The position numbers and the translations under genes are program-made. From assembly GCF_900113485.1 (NCBI RefSeq), contig NZ_FOPM01000001.1, positions 124,001 to 188,000 on the forward strand: DNA of 64,000 bases, written 5' to 3'. The stretch comes from Methylobacterium gossipiicola (GTDB lineage Bacteria > Pseudomonadota > Alphaproteobacteria > Rhizobiales > Beijerinckiaceae). Under the pieces are notes generated by a model. It was not told the DNA's origin. It saw only the letters and a list, made by a program, of their open reading frames with translations, and did no database searches. This document shows, piece after piece, positions 1-8,505 of the stretch; position 1 is the stretch's first letter; the number at the start of each line of letters is the position of its first letter.

Positions 1-249
1 GGACGGGGCCTCGCCACCCGTGCGGCCCGCCTCGCCCTGCACGATCTGTTCGGGCGCTGCGGAATCGCCGTCGTCGTCGCCTTCACGGCGGCGGACAACG
101 CGCCCTCCCGCCGGGTGATGGAACGCCTCGGCATGATTGCGGACGGCAGGTTCGAGCATCCCGCCCTGCCGCCGGGGCATCCCTTGCGAACCCATCTGCT
201 GTACCGTCTCACGGCGGCATCGTTCGAATCCGGAAGGCTTGACGCGTGA
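1..249 (+). CDS. GNAT family N-acetyltransferase, C-terminal part
   Basis: Open reading frame entering from the left edge and ending at TGA 247-249; only 82 residues are visible. The start RGLATRAARLAL resembles the acetyl-CoA-binding R/Q-x-x-G-x-G/A helix of GNAT proteins, and ADNAPSRRVMERLGM is the usual N-x-x-S-x-x-x-x-x-x-x-G-F/M signature of RimJ/RimL-like acetyltransferases acting on proteins or small amines. The substrate cannot be told. The stop codon overlaps the GTG start of gpsA, so the two genes are probably co-transcribed and translationally coupled. Confidence 0.8.
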   Translation, partial: GRGLATRAARLALHDLFGRCGIAVVVAFTAADNAPSRRVMERLGMIADGRFEHPALPPGHPLRTHLLYRLTAASFESGRLDA

Positions 250-1253
250 CCACCACTCATCCCTCGGACGCACGGGTCGGCGTCGTCGGTGGCGGCGCCT
301 GGGGGACGGCGCTGGCCAACGCGGCGGCGGCGGCGGGGCACGACGTCACCCTATGGCTGCGCGATCGTGAGGCGGCCCGGAGGCTGCAGGAAGCCCGCGA
401 GAATGCCCGCTACCTACCCGGCGTGCCGCTCCACCGCCGCATCGCGGCGACGGGCGAGGCCGATGCCCTCGGGGCGGCCGCAACGATCCTCCTCGTGGTG
501 CCGGCCCAGACCGTCCGGGGCGTCCTCGCCGACCTGAAGCGGGCGTTCGCGCCGGGCGCCGCCGTCGTGCTCTGCGCCAAGGGCATCGAGCGGGGCAGCG
601 ACAGCTTCATGAGCGCGGTCGCCGCAGAGTGCCTTCCCGGCACGCCCATCGCGGTGCTGTCCGGCCCGAGCTTCGCGGCGGATGTCGCCCGCAATCTGCC
701 CACCGCCGTCACCCTGGCGGCGGACGATGCGACCCTGGCCGCGCGCCTCGCCGCCACCCTCTCGGGGCCGACCCTGCGGGTCTACCACACCGACGACGTG
801 CGCGGCGTCGAGGTCGGCGGGGCGGGCAAGAACGTGCTGGCCATCGCGTCGGGCATCGTCGCCGGGCGGGGTTTGGGCGAATCGGCCCGGGCCGCCCTCA
901 TCGCCCGGGCCTTCGCCGAACTCATGCGCTTCGCCCGCGCCTATGGCGGTCGGCCCGAGACCCTCATGGGGCTGTCGGGCCTCGGCGACCTCGTGCTCAC
1001 GGCGTCCTCGCCGCAATCGCGCAACTTCGCCTTCGGCCTCGCCCTGGGGGGCGGCGCAGTGCCGGAGGAGGCCGCCGGCGGCAAGCTCGCGGAAGGCGCC
1101 CACACCGCCGCCGCCCTGGTGGCCCTCGCCCGCGCCCGCTCCGTCGAGATGCCCGTGGCCGAGGCCGTGGCCGCCATCGTGGCCGGGGAGGCCAGCGTCG
1201 AGACCGTCATCGCGGCGCTCCTGGCGCGGCCCCTGCGGGGGGAGGCCGAATGA
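246..1253 (+). CDS. gpsA: Glycerol-3-phosphate dehydrogenase [NAD(P)+]
   Basis: Reduces dihydroxyacetone phosphate to sn-glycerol 3-phosphate, the backbone for phospholipid synthesis; cytosolic. The 335-residue product has normal family length. An N-terminal Rossmann motif (GVVGGGAWGTALA, about residues 12-24) binds NAD(P)H, and the GGAGKNVLAI segment carries the family's conserved catalytic lysine at about residue 195. PSFAADVA and the late GLSGLGDLVLT stretch are also typical of GpsA. GTG is the likely start because it overlaps the upstream stop by 2 bases and sits just before the Rossmann strand. The gene's stop overlaps the ATG of the next gene (ATGA). Confidence 0.95.
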   Translation: MTTTHPSDARVGVVGGGAWGTALANAAAAAGHDVTLWLRDREAARRLQEARENARYLPGVPLHRRIAATGEADALGAAATILLVVPAQTVRGVLADLKRAFAPGAAVVLCAKGIERGSDSFMSAVAAECLPGTPIAVLSGPSFAADVARNLPTAVTLAADDATLAARLAATLSGPTLRVYHTDDVRGVEVGGAGKNVLAIASGIVAGRGLGESARAALIARAFAELMRFARAYGGRPETLMGLSGLGDLVLTASSPQSRNFAFGLALGGGAVPEEAAGGKLAEGAHTAAALVALARARSVEMPVAEAVAAIVAGEASVETVIAALLARPLRGEAE

Positions 1254-1714
1254 CCGCGGGGCCGATCCACGCCTTTTTGGCCGGCATCGGCCGCGACGGA
1301 GCCGGGCGGCGGCTCTCCGACGTGCTCGCCTTCGACGAGGCGCGGATCGAAGGCGTGCACGATTTCATCCAATGGTGCTTTCCGCTCCGTGAGGCGAGCC
1401 GGGCCGTGGCGGGCGCCCCGGTCCTGACCCGCGCCGAGGCCGAGGCCATCCGGGCCGACCCGGTCGCCCGCGCCGGTTTGCTTGCCGGGCGGGACAGGAT
1501 GATGTGGTTCTACGCGACGACGACGAGCTGGTTGCGCGCCCACGACCACAACCACCTGCGCATCACCCGCATCCTCCACGCTTTGAGACATCTCCTCGGA
1601 CCGGAGGAGGCCCGGGCCTTCCACGCCTTCGTGCGCGACCGCAATGCCGAGGCCGGCGGACCGGTGAACGCGAACACCCTGGACTATTGGGCAAAGGCCC
1701 TGGCGGGGGACTGA
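1250..1714 (+). CDS. OGFr_N-domain (opioid growth factor receptor-related) protein
   Basis: A 154-residue protein. The segment HDFIQWCFPL (about residues 37-46) is the hallmark of the OGFr_N family (Pfam PF04664), a helical domain first named in a vertebrate receptor but present in many bacteria, where its role is not established. The later R-x-x-R-I-x-R-I-L-x-x-L-R-x-x-x-G pattern fits the same family. There is no signal peptide or membrane segment. The start codon overlaps the gpsA stop (ATGA at 1250-1253), so it is translated with gpsA. No function can be assigned. Confidence 0.75.
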   Translation: MTAGPIHAFLAGIGRDGAGRRLSDVLAFDEARIEGVHDFIQWCFPLREASRAVAGAPVLTRAEAEAIRADPVARAGLLAGRDRMMWFYATTTSWLRAHDHNHLRITRILHALRHLLGPEEARAFHAFVRDRNAEAGGPVNANTLDYWAKALAGD

Positions 1715-1764
1715 CGGCCACGCTTCCCCGATGATAAGCCACCGGCCGCGTCCCGGAGATCCCC

Positions 1765-2181
1765 ATGGCCCATTGGCTCTACAAGTCCGAACCCGTCACG
1801 TGGTCGTGGGACCAGCAGGTGGCGGCGGGCGCCGCCGGCACCCACTGGAACGGCGTGCGCAACCACGTGGCGAAGAAGAACCTCCAGGCCATGGAGGTCG
1901 GCGACCTCGGGTTCTTCTACCATTCCAACGAGGGCAAGGCCGTGGTGGGGATCGTCGAGGTGATCCGCCCCTACTATCCGGACGATTCCGATGCCACGGG
2001 CCGCTTCGGCATGGTGGACCTGCGCGCCGTGGAAGCCTTCCCCCGGCCCGTCACCCTCGACGCCATCAAGGCCGAGCCGCGCCTTGCCGCCATGGTGCTC
2101 GTCAACAACTCGCGCCTGTCGGTCCAGCCGGTGACGGAGGAGGAATGGGCCATCGTCCGGGCGATGGGCGGGCTCGCCTGA
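1765..2181 (+). CDS. EVE domain-containing protein
   Basis: A 138-residue single-domain EVE protein of the PUA-like fold, related to human THYN1. The N-terminus MAHWLYKSEP-x-x-W-SWD, the W-x-G-V-R-N segment (about residues 31-36), the FFYHSNEGK segment and the closing R-L-S-V-x-P-V-x-x-x-E-W are the standard family landmarks. EVE domains bind modified bases in DNA or RNA; in bacteria stand-alone copies are common and their target is usually unknown. It follows the gpsA group by 50 bases on the same strand and has no restriction gene nearby, so a housekeeping role is more likely than defence. Confidence 0.88.
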   Translation: MAHWLYKSEPVTWSWDQQVAAGAAGTHWNGVRNHVAKKNLQAMEVGDLGFFYHSNEGKAVVGIVEVIRPYYPDDSDATGRFGMVDLRAVEAFPRPVTLDAIKAEPRLAAMVLVNNSRLSVQPVTEEEWAIVRAMGGLA

Positions 2182-2189
2182 GGGTGAAC

Positions 2190-2852
2190 CTACCCCTGCC
2201 GCTGGGCCTGGGTCACGGCCACGTGGATAAGTTCGGCGAGTGTGCGGACGCCGAGCTTCTGGCGCATCTGCGAACAGGCGTTGGTGACTGTCTTGTAGCT
2301 TACCGACAGGTCGCTCGCGATGGCGCCGTAGGACTTGCCCTGGGCCAAACGCGCCAGGATCTGCTGCTCCCGCGGGGTCAGCTGGGCTTCGGGCGTGCGG
2401 CGCGGGTCCGTGCGCAGCATGGCGACCTCCGTGGCGAGGCGCCGGTCGAGGTAGACCTGTCCCGCGCGCACCCGGTCGAACGCCTCGAACAGCTCGCCCG
2501 ACGCATGGTCCTTGAGCACGTAGCCGAGGGCCCCGGCCTCCAGGGCACGGGCGACGATGACGGGATCGTTGTGCATGGAGAAGACGAGGATCCGCACCTT
2601 CGGATCGACGTCGCGCATCCGCCGCACGAGGGCGAGGCCAGCGAGGCCGCTGCCCTGGAAGGTGAGGTCGCAGATCACCATGGCGGGCTTCAGGCGGTGG
2701 AAGGCGCGGTAGCCGGCCACCACCGTGGTGGCCTCGGCGATGCGCTCGACGCCCGCATCCTCCAGCACTCGGCGGCAGCCCTGGAGCACGATCGGGTGAT
2801 CGTCGATGACGAGGACTGGCGCCTGCGTCTGGATGGTGGGAATCGCGTTCAT
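2190..2852 (-). CDS. Two-component response regulator, NarL/FixJ type
   Basis: A 220-residue response regulator. The receiver domain (about residues 12-128) has the acidic pair DD at 17-18, the phospho-acceptor aspartate D62 in VICDLTFQ, and the conserved lysine in VLKDHASG. A LuxR-type helix-turn-helix follows (about 150-215) with LTPREQQILARLAQGKSYGAI and the recognition segment SYKTV. The start codon overlaps the end of the upstream kinase gene by 4 bases, so the two form one translationally coupled pair. The gene converges with the EVE gene, 8 bases away. Target genes are not evident; the divergent gene at 4392 is one candidate. Confidence 0.93.
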   Translation of the reverse strand: MNAIPTIQTQAPVLVIDDHPIVLQGCRRVLEDAGVERIAEATTVVAGYRAFHRLKPAMVICDLTFQGSGLAGLALVRRMRDVDPKVRILVFSMHNDPVIVARALEAGALGYVLKDHASGELFEAFDRVRAGQVYLDRRLATEVAMLRTDPRRTPEAQLTPREQQILARLAQGKSYGAIASDLSVSYKTVTNACSQMRQKLGVRTLAELIHVAVTQAQRQG

Positions 2853-4285
2853 GCGGGGGGAATCGCGCTCGTGTCCTCGTGCCGTTCGAGATCGAACGGA
2901 ATCCTGATCCGGACAACCGTTCCGGGCGACCCGTTGTCAAGCGTCAAAGTGCCGCCGAGGGCCTCCACGCGTTCGCGCATCCCCGACAAACCGAGTCCGA
3001 TACGGTGATCGGGGGCAATGCCGCCGCCATCGTCCCGGATGCTGACGGTGAGGTGCGCACCGGTTTCGTCGTGCGCCTCGCGCGCCTCGACGGTGACGTT
3101 CCGGGCGCGGCCGTGCCGCACGGCGTTGGTCATGCTCTCCTGGATGCAGCGGAACACCGTGAGGTCGGTGACGTCGCCGTAGCCGGCGCCGAGGCCGTCG
3201 AAGGTGCCGGTGAACGTCGTGCCCGAATGCCGCCGGGTGAAATCGCGCAGGAGCAGCACGAGGCAATCCGGCAAGGGTACTTGGCCCAGGGCGTGCGGGC
3301 GCAGGCGGTTGAGGAGGTCGCGGTTCAGGGTCTGAACCTGTCCGACGATGGCGCTGATCTCGCCGGCGCGCTGGGCGAGCTTGGTTCGGTCGGGTTCCGA
3401 CTCGGCCTTGGCCATGCGGACCACCGAGGCTGCGTTGGCTTCGAGGGCGAACAGGCAGGGGCCGAACTCGTCGTGGAGTTCCAGCGCCGTGGCCCGGCGT
3501 TCGTCGTCCTGGGCCGAGAGCAGCTGGCGGTTGAGCCGGCGGTTGGCCGCCCGGGTTTCGGCAAGCGCCTGGGCGACGCTGTTGAACCGGGCGGCGATGA
3601 CGGCGAGTTCCCGCGAGGCGGGGGGCGCGAGGCGGGCGGTGTAATCCTGACGTTCGAGTTGGGTTAGGCCCTCGGCGAGTTGAGTCAGGGGGGCGAGCAC
3701 CCGGCCGAACGCCACGTAGAGGGCGGCGAGTAACCCGAGGCTGACGAACAGGCTCGCGAGGGACAGGAACACGGCATAGCCCCAGACCTCGTCGATTTCG
3801 TCGCGCGGCTGGGTGGTGATCCGCGCCGTGCCGATGCGCCGGCCCTGGACCTCGATGGGCAGATCGTGCTGCCGCGCCTCGGGGGCGATGAGGGCGACGA
3901 ACCAGGGCGGCGCCTCGTAGGCGTGCCGGTGCGGACGCGGGGACGGGGCTGGAACCGGCGTCCCCGACGCGTCGAGGACGGCGACGCGCACGTGGCGCAG
4001 TCCCTGGACGCGCAGGCGCAGGGTCTGCAGCAGGGTGTCGGGCGGGGCCGTCTGGGCGAGATCGATGGTGTCGGAGACGAGAAGCTCGACATTGGCGAGT
4101 GCCGCCTTCATCTCGACCTCGACGGCGGAGCGCGCGTTGAGCACGATCACGCCGCATGACAGGAGCGCCGCCAGGAGATCGATGGCGAGGACGAGGACGA
4201 TCATCCGCGTGCGCGTCGGCCAGCGTGCCCAGACAGTGGGGCGGGCGGTCCAGCCGGGCGGGCTCGATGCGGGGGCCGTCGTCAT
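2849..4285 (-). CDS. Sensor histidine kinase, HisKA_3 (NarX/UhpB-like) family
   Basis: A 478-residue inner-membrane kinase. Visible parts: transmembrane segment about residues 29-49, a periplasmic sensing region about 50-165, a second membrane segment about 168-194, a HAMP-like linker, a HisKA_3 dimerisation domain with phospho-acceptor H271 in ALELHDEFGP, and an HATPase_c domain with the N-box (SMTNAVRHG), DDGGGI and GLGLSGMRERV. The start chosen is the ATG at 4283-4285; an in-frame ATG lies 18 bases further upstream. The frame stays open far upstream, but that part is antisense to the next gene and has shadow-like composition. It phosphorylates the response regulator encoded directly downstream. 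Confidence 0.92.
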   Translation of the reverse strand: MTTAPASSPPGWTARPTVWARWPTRTRMIVLVLAIDLLAALLSCGVIVLNARSAVEVEMKAALANVELLVSDTIDLAQTAPPDTLLQTLRLRVQGLRHVRVAVLDASGTPVPAPSPRPHRHAYEAPPWFVALIAPEARQHDLPIEVQGRRIGTARITTQPRDEIDEVWGYAVFLSLASLFVSLGLLAALYVAFGRVLAPLTQLAEGLTQLERQDYTARLAPPASRELAVIAARFNSVAQALAETRAANRRLNRQLLSAQDDERRATALELHDEFGPCLFALEANAASVVRMAKAESEPDRTKLAQRAGEISAIVGQVQTLNRDLLNRLRPHALGQVPLPDCLVLLLRDFTRRHSGTTFTGTFDGLGAGYGDVTDLTVFRCIQESMTNAVRHGRARNVTVEAREAHDETGAHLTVSIRDDGGGIAPDHRIGLGLSGMRERVEALGGTLTLDNGSPGTVVRIRIPFDLERHEDTSAIPPA

Positions 4286-4391
4286 GGGTCGGGGTGCCGG
4301 CATGGGAGGGGAGGGTGCCTCGCTTGTAGACGAGTCCCGTCGCGATGGAACGCGCGGCGTCCCGTCGAGCCATGAACCCGGCGGATGGCTG

Positions 4392-5321
4392 ATGCCGTAT
4401 CTCGACGATCCGGAGAGCCGCTGGAGCCTCGGCGGCTTCGGCGCCGGAGCCGAGTTCGGCCATGCCCCCGGCGAGCCCGTGACCAAGCTCGGGGCCTTCG
4501 CCCGCGCGAGCCCGCGCGGCGCCATTCGTCTCGACGGAACGGGCGATTGCGTCCCCGTGGCGTACGAGACCGGTTTTCGCGATGGCTGGAGCCACGCCGT
4601 CGCCCTGTGCCGTCCCGTGGCGACGGGGCTGGTCCGGGGCGCGGACGGCGTCACCGCCCTCGGTTCCGATGCCGGCGCCGTGTGCCCGCAGGACCGTGAA
4701 ACTCTCCTGTTCGACCTGGGCATCGGGCTCCCGCAGGGGTGGGTGGCCGTGCGGACCCGCGAGTCCGACCAGGTCGCGGCCCTCTCGGCGGCGTGCGGTG
4801 CCTCGGCCTTTGCCCAGGGCTCGCCGGTCGCGGCTCTGCTGCTCGAACGTGCGGTGGATGTCGTGGTCGTGACGCCGCTCGGGCGGATCGAGGTTTTCGC
4901 CGGGCGAGACACCAGCTGCCCCGGCGGTCCGCGCGCCTTCGTGGTTCCGGCCGTGCTGCGGCTGGGGCGGACGCACGCGGCGACGGCCCCGATTCCACCG
5001 GGTCTGGTGCCCTGTGCCCACCTGCATCCGCCGCATCCGTGCCGCGATGCGCGGGGGCGTCCGATCCCGTTCGACACGGCACGCCACGCCGCGTTCCAGG
5101 CGCTCCTGATGCGCTGGGGTGACCCGGACGGCTTCGTCCTCAAGCGGCGGCTCCTCGCCGGCGAAACCCTGCCGCGCGATGCGGACCGCCGCGCCCGCGC
5201 CGTGGCACGGGTTGCCACCGTGCAGGGACTGGCGGTTCGAGCCGGTCCTGAAGCTCGGCGCAAGGTCGGGGCTGCGTCGTCCCGGGACGGGCCGAAGTCG
5301 AGGCACGACACCACTTCTTAA
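4392..5321 (+). CDS. Uncharacterised protein, possibly DUF6925 family
   Basis: A 309-residue protein beginning MPYLDDPESRWSLGGFG. I associate this opening with an uncharacterised family seen in Methylobacterium and relatives (DUF6925, from memory and not verified). No signal peptide, membrane segment or known catalytic motif is visible. It is divergent from the two-component pair with about 106 bases between, an arrangement compatible with regulation by that pair. Upstream in-frame ATG codons exist at 4284 and nearby, but would run into the kinase start region. An 18-bp perfect palindrome overlaps the stop codon. Confidence 0.6.
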   Translation: MPYLDDPESRWSLGGFGAGAEFGHAPGEPVTKLGAFARASPRGAIRLDGTGDCVPVAYETGFRDGWSHAVALCRPVATGLVRGADGVTALGSDAGAVCPQDRETLLFDLGIGLPQGWVAVRTRESDQVAALSAACGASAFAQGSPVAALLLERAVDVVVVTPLGRIEVFAGRDTSCPGGPRAFVVPAVLRLGRTHAATAPIPPGLVPCAHLHPPHPCRDARGRPIPFDTARHAAFQALLMRWGDPDGFVLKRRLLAGETLPRDADRRARAVARVATVQGLAVRAGPEARRKVGAASSRDGPKSRHDTTS

Positions 5322-5335
5322 AGCCCCGGCTTTAA
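5318..5335. terminator. 18-bp palindrome at the end of the 4392-5321 gene
   Basis: TTAAAGCC-CC-GGCTTTAA is a perfect inverted repeat (8-bp arms, 2-base spacer) that includes the TAA stop codon. It may act as a terminator or as a protein-binding dyad; there is no long T tract after it. Confidence 0.4.
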
Positions 5336-5483
5336 TCCGGTCCGATACGAACATTCTCGGGCTTCGACTGTCGATCGGGTGTCGGACATCTTCATGCCCC
5401 AATGTCGGGATCAGTTGGCGGAGGTTGCACCGCGTCAAGGACCGGGTCCGGTCGCGGGGTGCGTTCGGAATGAGTCCTCGCTG

Positions 5484-6425
5484 ATGTCGATCGCCATCGA
5501 TCCGTCCGAAATGCGCACGCCTACCCGCGTCCCCGTGAAGACCGGCGCGTCCTCGCGGGCTGGGCGTCTCGCCGTCCTGACGGTTCTCGGCGGTGTCGGT
5601 CTCGTCGGCCTGTCGGCCGGCGCCTACTCGATGCTGTCGGGCCTCGCCGGGCCCACGCCCTCTGGGGTGAGGATCGGCCACGTTTCCGCCGATTGGCCGG
5701 ACCTGCGCGACGGAGTTCCGGCGCTGGTGTCGACGGCGGGTCGTACGGACTTGGTACCGTCGACGGCGAACGAACCCATCTCGGTCAGGACCATCGTCTC
5801 GGAGCCCACCGTCGCACCCGAGGGGGCAGCGCCGCAGGCGAAGCCCTTCGAAGCGAGGTCGAACGAGGTCACACCCGTCGAGGCCAGCGCCCCGGAGGCC
5901 AAGCCCCTGGAAGCTATACCCGTCGAGGCGAAGGCCGTGGATGTCCCGCGTCCTGCCGAAGCCGCCAAGCTCGCGAGCATCACGCCCGCAGCGAAGCCCG
6001 CGCGTCTGCCGGTCATCGAGAACGCCGCTCCGGTGCCGCCCGCGCCGATGGCCCCCCTCGTCGAGAAGGCGCGCCCCGCCCCCCTCGTCGCGCCGACGGC
6101 CCGCGAGACCACCCGCGCCCGCACCGCCCCGGACAACACCTTCGCGGCGCTTCCCCCGGCCTCCGCCACCCCAGCAAGCACGGCGAAGCCGAAACCCGCT
6201 GCCGTGGCCCACGCCAAGCCCCCCATGGCCAAGCCCACGGCCAAACCGGCCGCCGAGACCGCGAAGGTCGCGAGCGCGCAACCCGCCCAGGCCGCCGAGC
6301 CGGAGGGCGAGGACACCGAGGTCTTCGGCGTGAAGGTGCCGTCGCTGGCGCCCGTGGGCCGGAAGCTCGTCGAGGGCGTCGAAGCCCTCGGCGACGCCGT
6401 GAAGCGGTTCCCCGAGCAGTTCTGA
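5484..6425 (+). CDS. Hypothetical single-pass membrane protein, Ala/Pro/Lys-rich
   Basis: A 313-residue protein with one predicted membrane segment near the N-terminus (about residues 32-54, LAVLTVLGGVGLVGLSAGAY). It is followed by a long low-complexity region rich in alanine, proline, lysine and glutamate, with loose PxEAxxxEAKPxEA-type repeats at about 110-155. The C-terminal 40 residues (EDTEVFGVKVPSLAPVG..) look folded. The start at 5484 is preferred over the upstream ATG at 5379 because it removes an unlikely N-terminus. The topology suggests a membrane-anchored periplasmic linker protein. No family is recognised. Confidence 0.65.
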   Translation: MSIAIDPSEMRTPTRVPVKTGASSRAGRLAVLTVLGGVGLVGLSAGAYSMLSGLAGPTPSGVRIGHVSADWPDLRDGVPALVSTAGRTDLVPSTANEPISVRTIVSEPTVAPEGAAPQAKPFEARSNEVTPVEASAPEAKPLEAIPVEAKAVDVPRPAEAAKLASITPAAKPARLPVIENAAPVPPAPMAPLVEKARPAPLVAPTARETTRARTAPDNTFAALPPASATPASTAKPKPAAVAHAKPPMAKPTAKPAAETAKVASAQPAQAAEPEGEDTEVFGVKVPSLAPVGRKLVEGVEALGDAVKRFPEQF

Positions 6426-6470
6426 TCCGCATCAGGGGCGACCGCTCCCGGCGATTGCCTCAACGAAGAA

Positions 6471-6498
6471 GGGCGCGATCCCGGTCAGGATCGCGCCC
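6471..6498. terminator. Bidirectional intrinsic terminator
   Basis: Perfect 11-bp stem (GGGCGCGATCC at 6471-6481 with GGATCGCGCCC at 6488-6498) and a 6-base loop, flanked by GAAGAA on the left. It lies between the convergent genes ending at 6425 (+) and 6527 (-), so it can serve both. Confidence 0.8.
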
Positions 6499-6526
6499 CT
6501 GTTCGTCTGCCTCCGAAGCGGTGCCG

Positions 6527-8236
6527 TTACATCTTCGCCCGGCGCGGCTTCTTGGCCATCTCGCGCTCGTGGCGGGCGCCGCGCGGGCTCTTGAAGCCCT
6601 TCGGCCCGTTCGCCTCGGCCTCGCCGCCGTCGAGGATCGCTTCGACCTGAATCTCAGGTGAGCCGTTCTGCGCGAAGGTCTGGGCGAAGCGCGAGGCGGC
6701 TCCGCCCCGGACTTCGAACTTGGTTTCGCGGTCGAAGATCCGAATGGCACCGATTTCCTGGCGACCGATATTGCCGCGCCGGGTCAACATCGGCAGCAGG
6801 CGGCGCGGGTCGGCGTTGTCACGCCGGCCAAGGTTGAGCCGGAACCACACGGCGGGACCCTGCGCCTCGATACGGTCGGAATCGGCCGGGTCGTAAGCGG
6901 GGCGCGCCCGGCGCTCGGGGCCGGCGCCCGGATCGGTGACGTCCTCGGGCTCGGGCAGGCGCGAGCGATAGATGCGGGCCAGGGCCGCGGCGAGTTCCTG
7001 GGGCGTGCGCTGCGACAGCAGCATCTCGCCCATGGCGACGTCCTCCTCGGCCGGAGCCTCGGTGAAGATCGGGTCCTGCCACATCCGCTCGCCGTCGAGC
7101 TTGCGGATCTCGTCGGCGGTCGGTGGGCCGACCCATTCGGCCGTGACCTTGGCGATCATGAGCATCTGCTCGGCGCGCCGCCGCTTCGAGGCCGGGATCA
7201 GCAGGACGGAGGTGCCTTTCCGGCCGGCGCGGCCCGTGCGGCCGGAGCGGTGCTGCAGCACCTCGGCATCGTGCGGCAGGTCGGCGTGGATCACGAGGCT
7301 GACGGTGGGCAGGTCGATGCCGCGCGCAGCGACGTCGGTGGCGACGCAGACCTTGGCGCGGCCATCGCGCAGGGCCTGGAGGGCGGCGTTGCGCTCGCCC
7401 TGGCCGAGTTCGCCCGAAAGCGCCACTGCGGAGAAGCCGCGCTCCGTCAGCACCGCCTGGAGGTGGCGCACGGCGTTGCGGGTGTTGCAGAACACGATGG
7501 CCGTGGGCGCATCGGTGAAGCGCAGGGTGTTGACCACCACGTGCTCGATCTCGCGCGGCACCACCCGCACGGCCCGGTAGGTGATGTCCGAGTGGCCGCG
7601 CTCCTGGCCCTTCACGGCGATGCGCAGGGCATCGTTCTGGTAGCGCTCGGCGAGCGATGCGATGGCCTTCGGGAGGGTCGCGGAGAACAGCAGCGTCCGC
7701 CGTTCCTTGGGCGTGACGGAGAGGATGAACTCCAGGTCGTCGCGGAACCCGAGGTCGAGCATTTCGTCGGCCTCGTCGAGGACGACGACGCGCAGATCCT
7801 GGGTGGCGAGGTTGCGGCGCTCGAGGTGGTCGCGCAGGCGACCCGGCGTGCCGACGACGATATGGGCGCCGTCATTGAGCTGGCGGCTCTCGCGGCGCGG
7901 GTCCATGCCGCCCACACAGGCGATGACCCGGGCGCCGGTCTCGGCATAAAGCCACGCCAATTCGCGCTCGACCTGAAGGGCGAGTTCGCGGGTCGGCGCG
8001 ATGACGAGGGCCAGCGGCGCGCCGGCCGGGCCGAAACGCTCTTCGCCATCCAGGAGGGTTTCGGCGAAGGCGAGCCCGTACGCCACGGTCTTGCCGGAGC
8101 CCGTCTGAGCCGAGACGAGGAGGTCGCGCCCCTGCGCGGCCGCTTCGATCACCGCATTCTGGACGGGGGTGGGGTCCAAGTAGTCGCGCGCGGCCAGAGC
8201 TCGGGAGAGCGGGGCCGGCAGGGTCGGAAAGGGCAC
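6527..8236 (-). CDS. DEAD-box ATP-dependent RNA helicase with DbpA-type RNA-binding domain
   Basis: A 569-residue helicase of the DeaD/CsdA group. Motifs in order: Q-motif region DPTPVQ, Walker A AQTGSGKT (43-50), APTRELA, VVGTPGR, DEAD box VLDEADEML, SATLP, and motif VI HRSGRTGRAG. The region at about 430-520 (VWFRLNLGRRDNADPRRLLPMLTR..) matches the DbpA-like RNA-binding domain, and the C-terminus is basic (KKPRRAKM). It probably remodels structured RNA in ribosome assembly or cold adaptation; the exact paralogue cannot be told. It is a single gene, convergent with the previous one. Confidence 0.92.
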   Translation of the reverse strand: MPFPTLPAPLSRALAARDYLDPTPVQNAVIEAAAQGRDLLVSAQTGSGKTVAYGLAFAETLLDGEERFGPAGAPLALVIAPTRELALQVERELAWLYAETGARVIACVGGMDPRRESRQLNDGAHIVVGTPGRLRDHLERRNLATQDLRVVVLDEADEMLDLGFRDDLEFILSVTPKERRTLLFSATLPKAIASLAERYQNDALRIAVKGQERGHSDITYRAVRVVPREIEHVVVNTLRFTDAPTAIVFCNTRNAVRHLQAVLTERGFSAVALSGELGQGERNAALQALRDGRAKVCVATDVAARGIDLPTVSLVIHADLPHDAEVLQHRSGRTGRAGRKGTSVLLIPASKRRRAEQMLMIAKVTAEWVGPPTADEIRKLDGERMWQDPIFTEAPAEEDVAMGEMLLSQRTPQELAAALARIYRSRLPEPEDVTDPGAGPERRARPAYDPADSDRIEAQGPAVWFRLNLGRRDNADPRRLLPMLTRRGNIGRQEIGAIRIFDRETKFEVRGGAASRFAQTFAQNGSPEIQVEAILDGGEAEANGPKGFKSPRGARHEREMAKKPRRAKM

Positions 8237-8505
8237 TGAGGAGCCTTGGGGCAGCAGGCGAGAATCCCGTGAAGGTGTCCGCGCCGCGCGCGAATCGATC
8301 CCCCGAGACGTGATTCCGGCCTCGAACGGTTACGGATGCGGGACGTTGTATCCAAAACCGAACGGCTGCGCCATCGCCGCGCGCGCATGGGAGGTCTCTC
8401 GCACAGTTAAGTCTCCTCTCCGCGCCGGGCCATGGTGTTCTTCGCCGTTCCGGTGTTCATCATCCGCCCGTTGATCCGATGAATCCTTGAGCGCGGCAGG
8501 GCCCC

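Noticed and set aside
2849..5314. 821-residue version of the histidine kinase
   Set aside because: The N-terminal 343 residues are antisense to the conserved-looking gene at 4392-5321 and have shadow composition; the kinase begins naturally before its first membrane segment.
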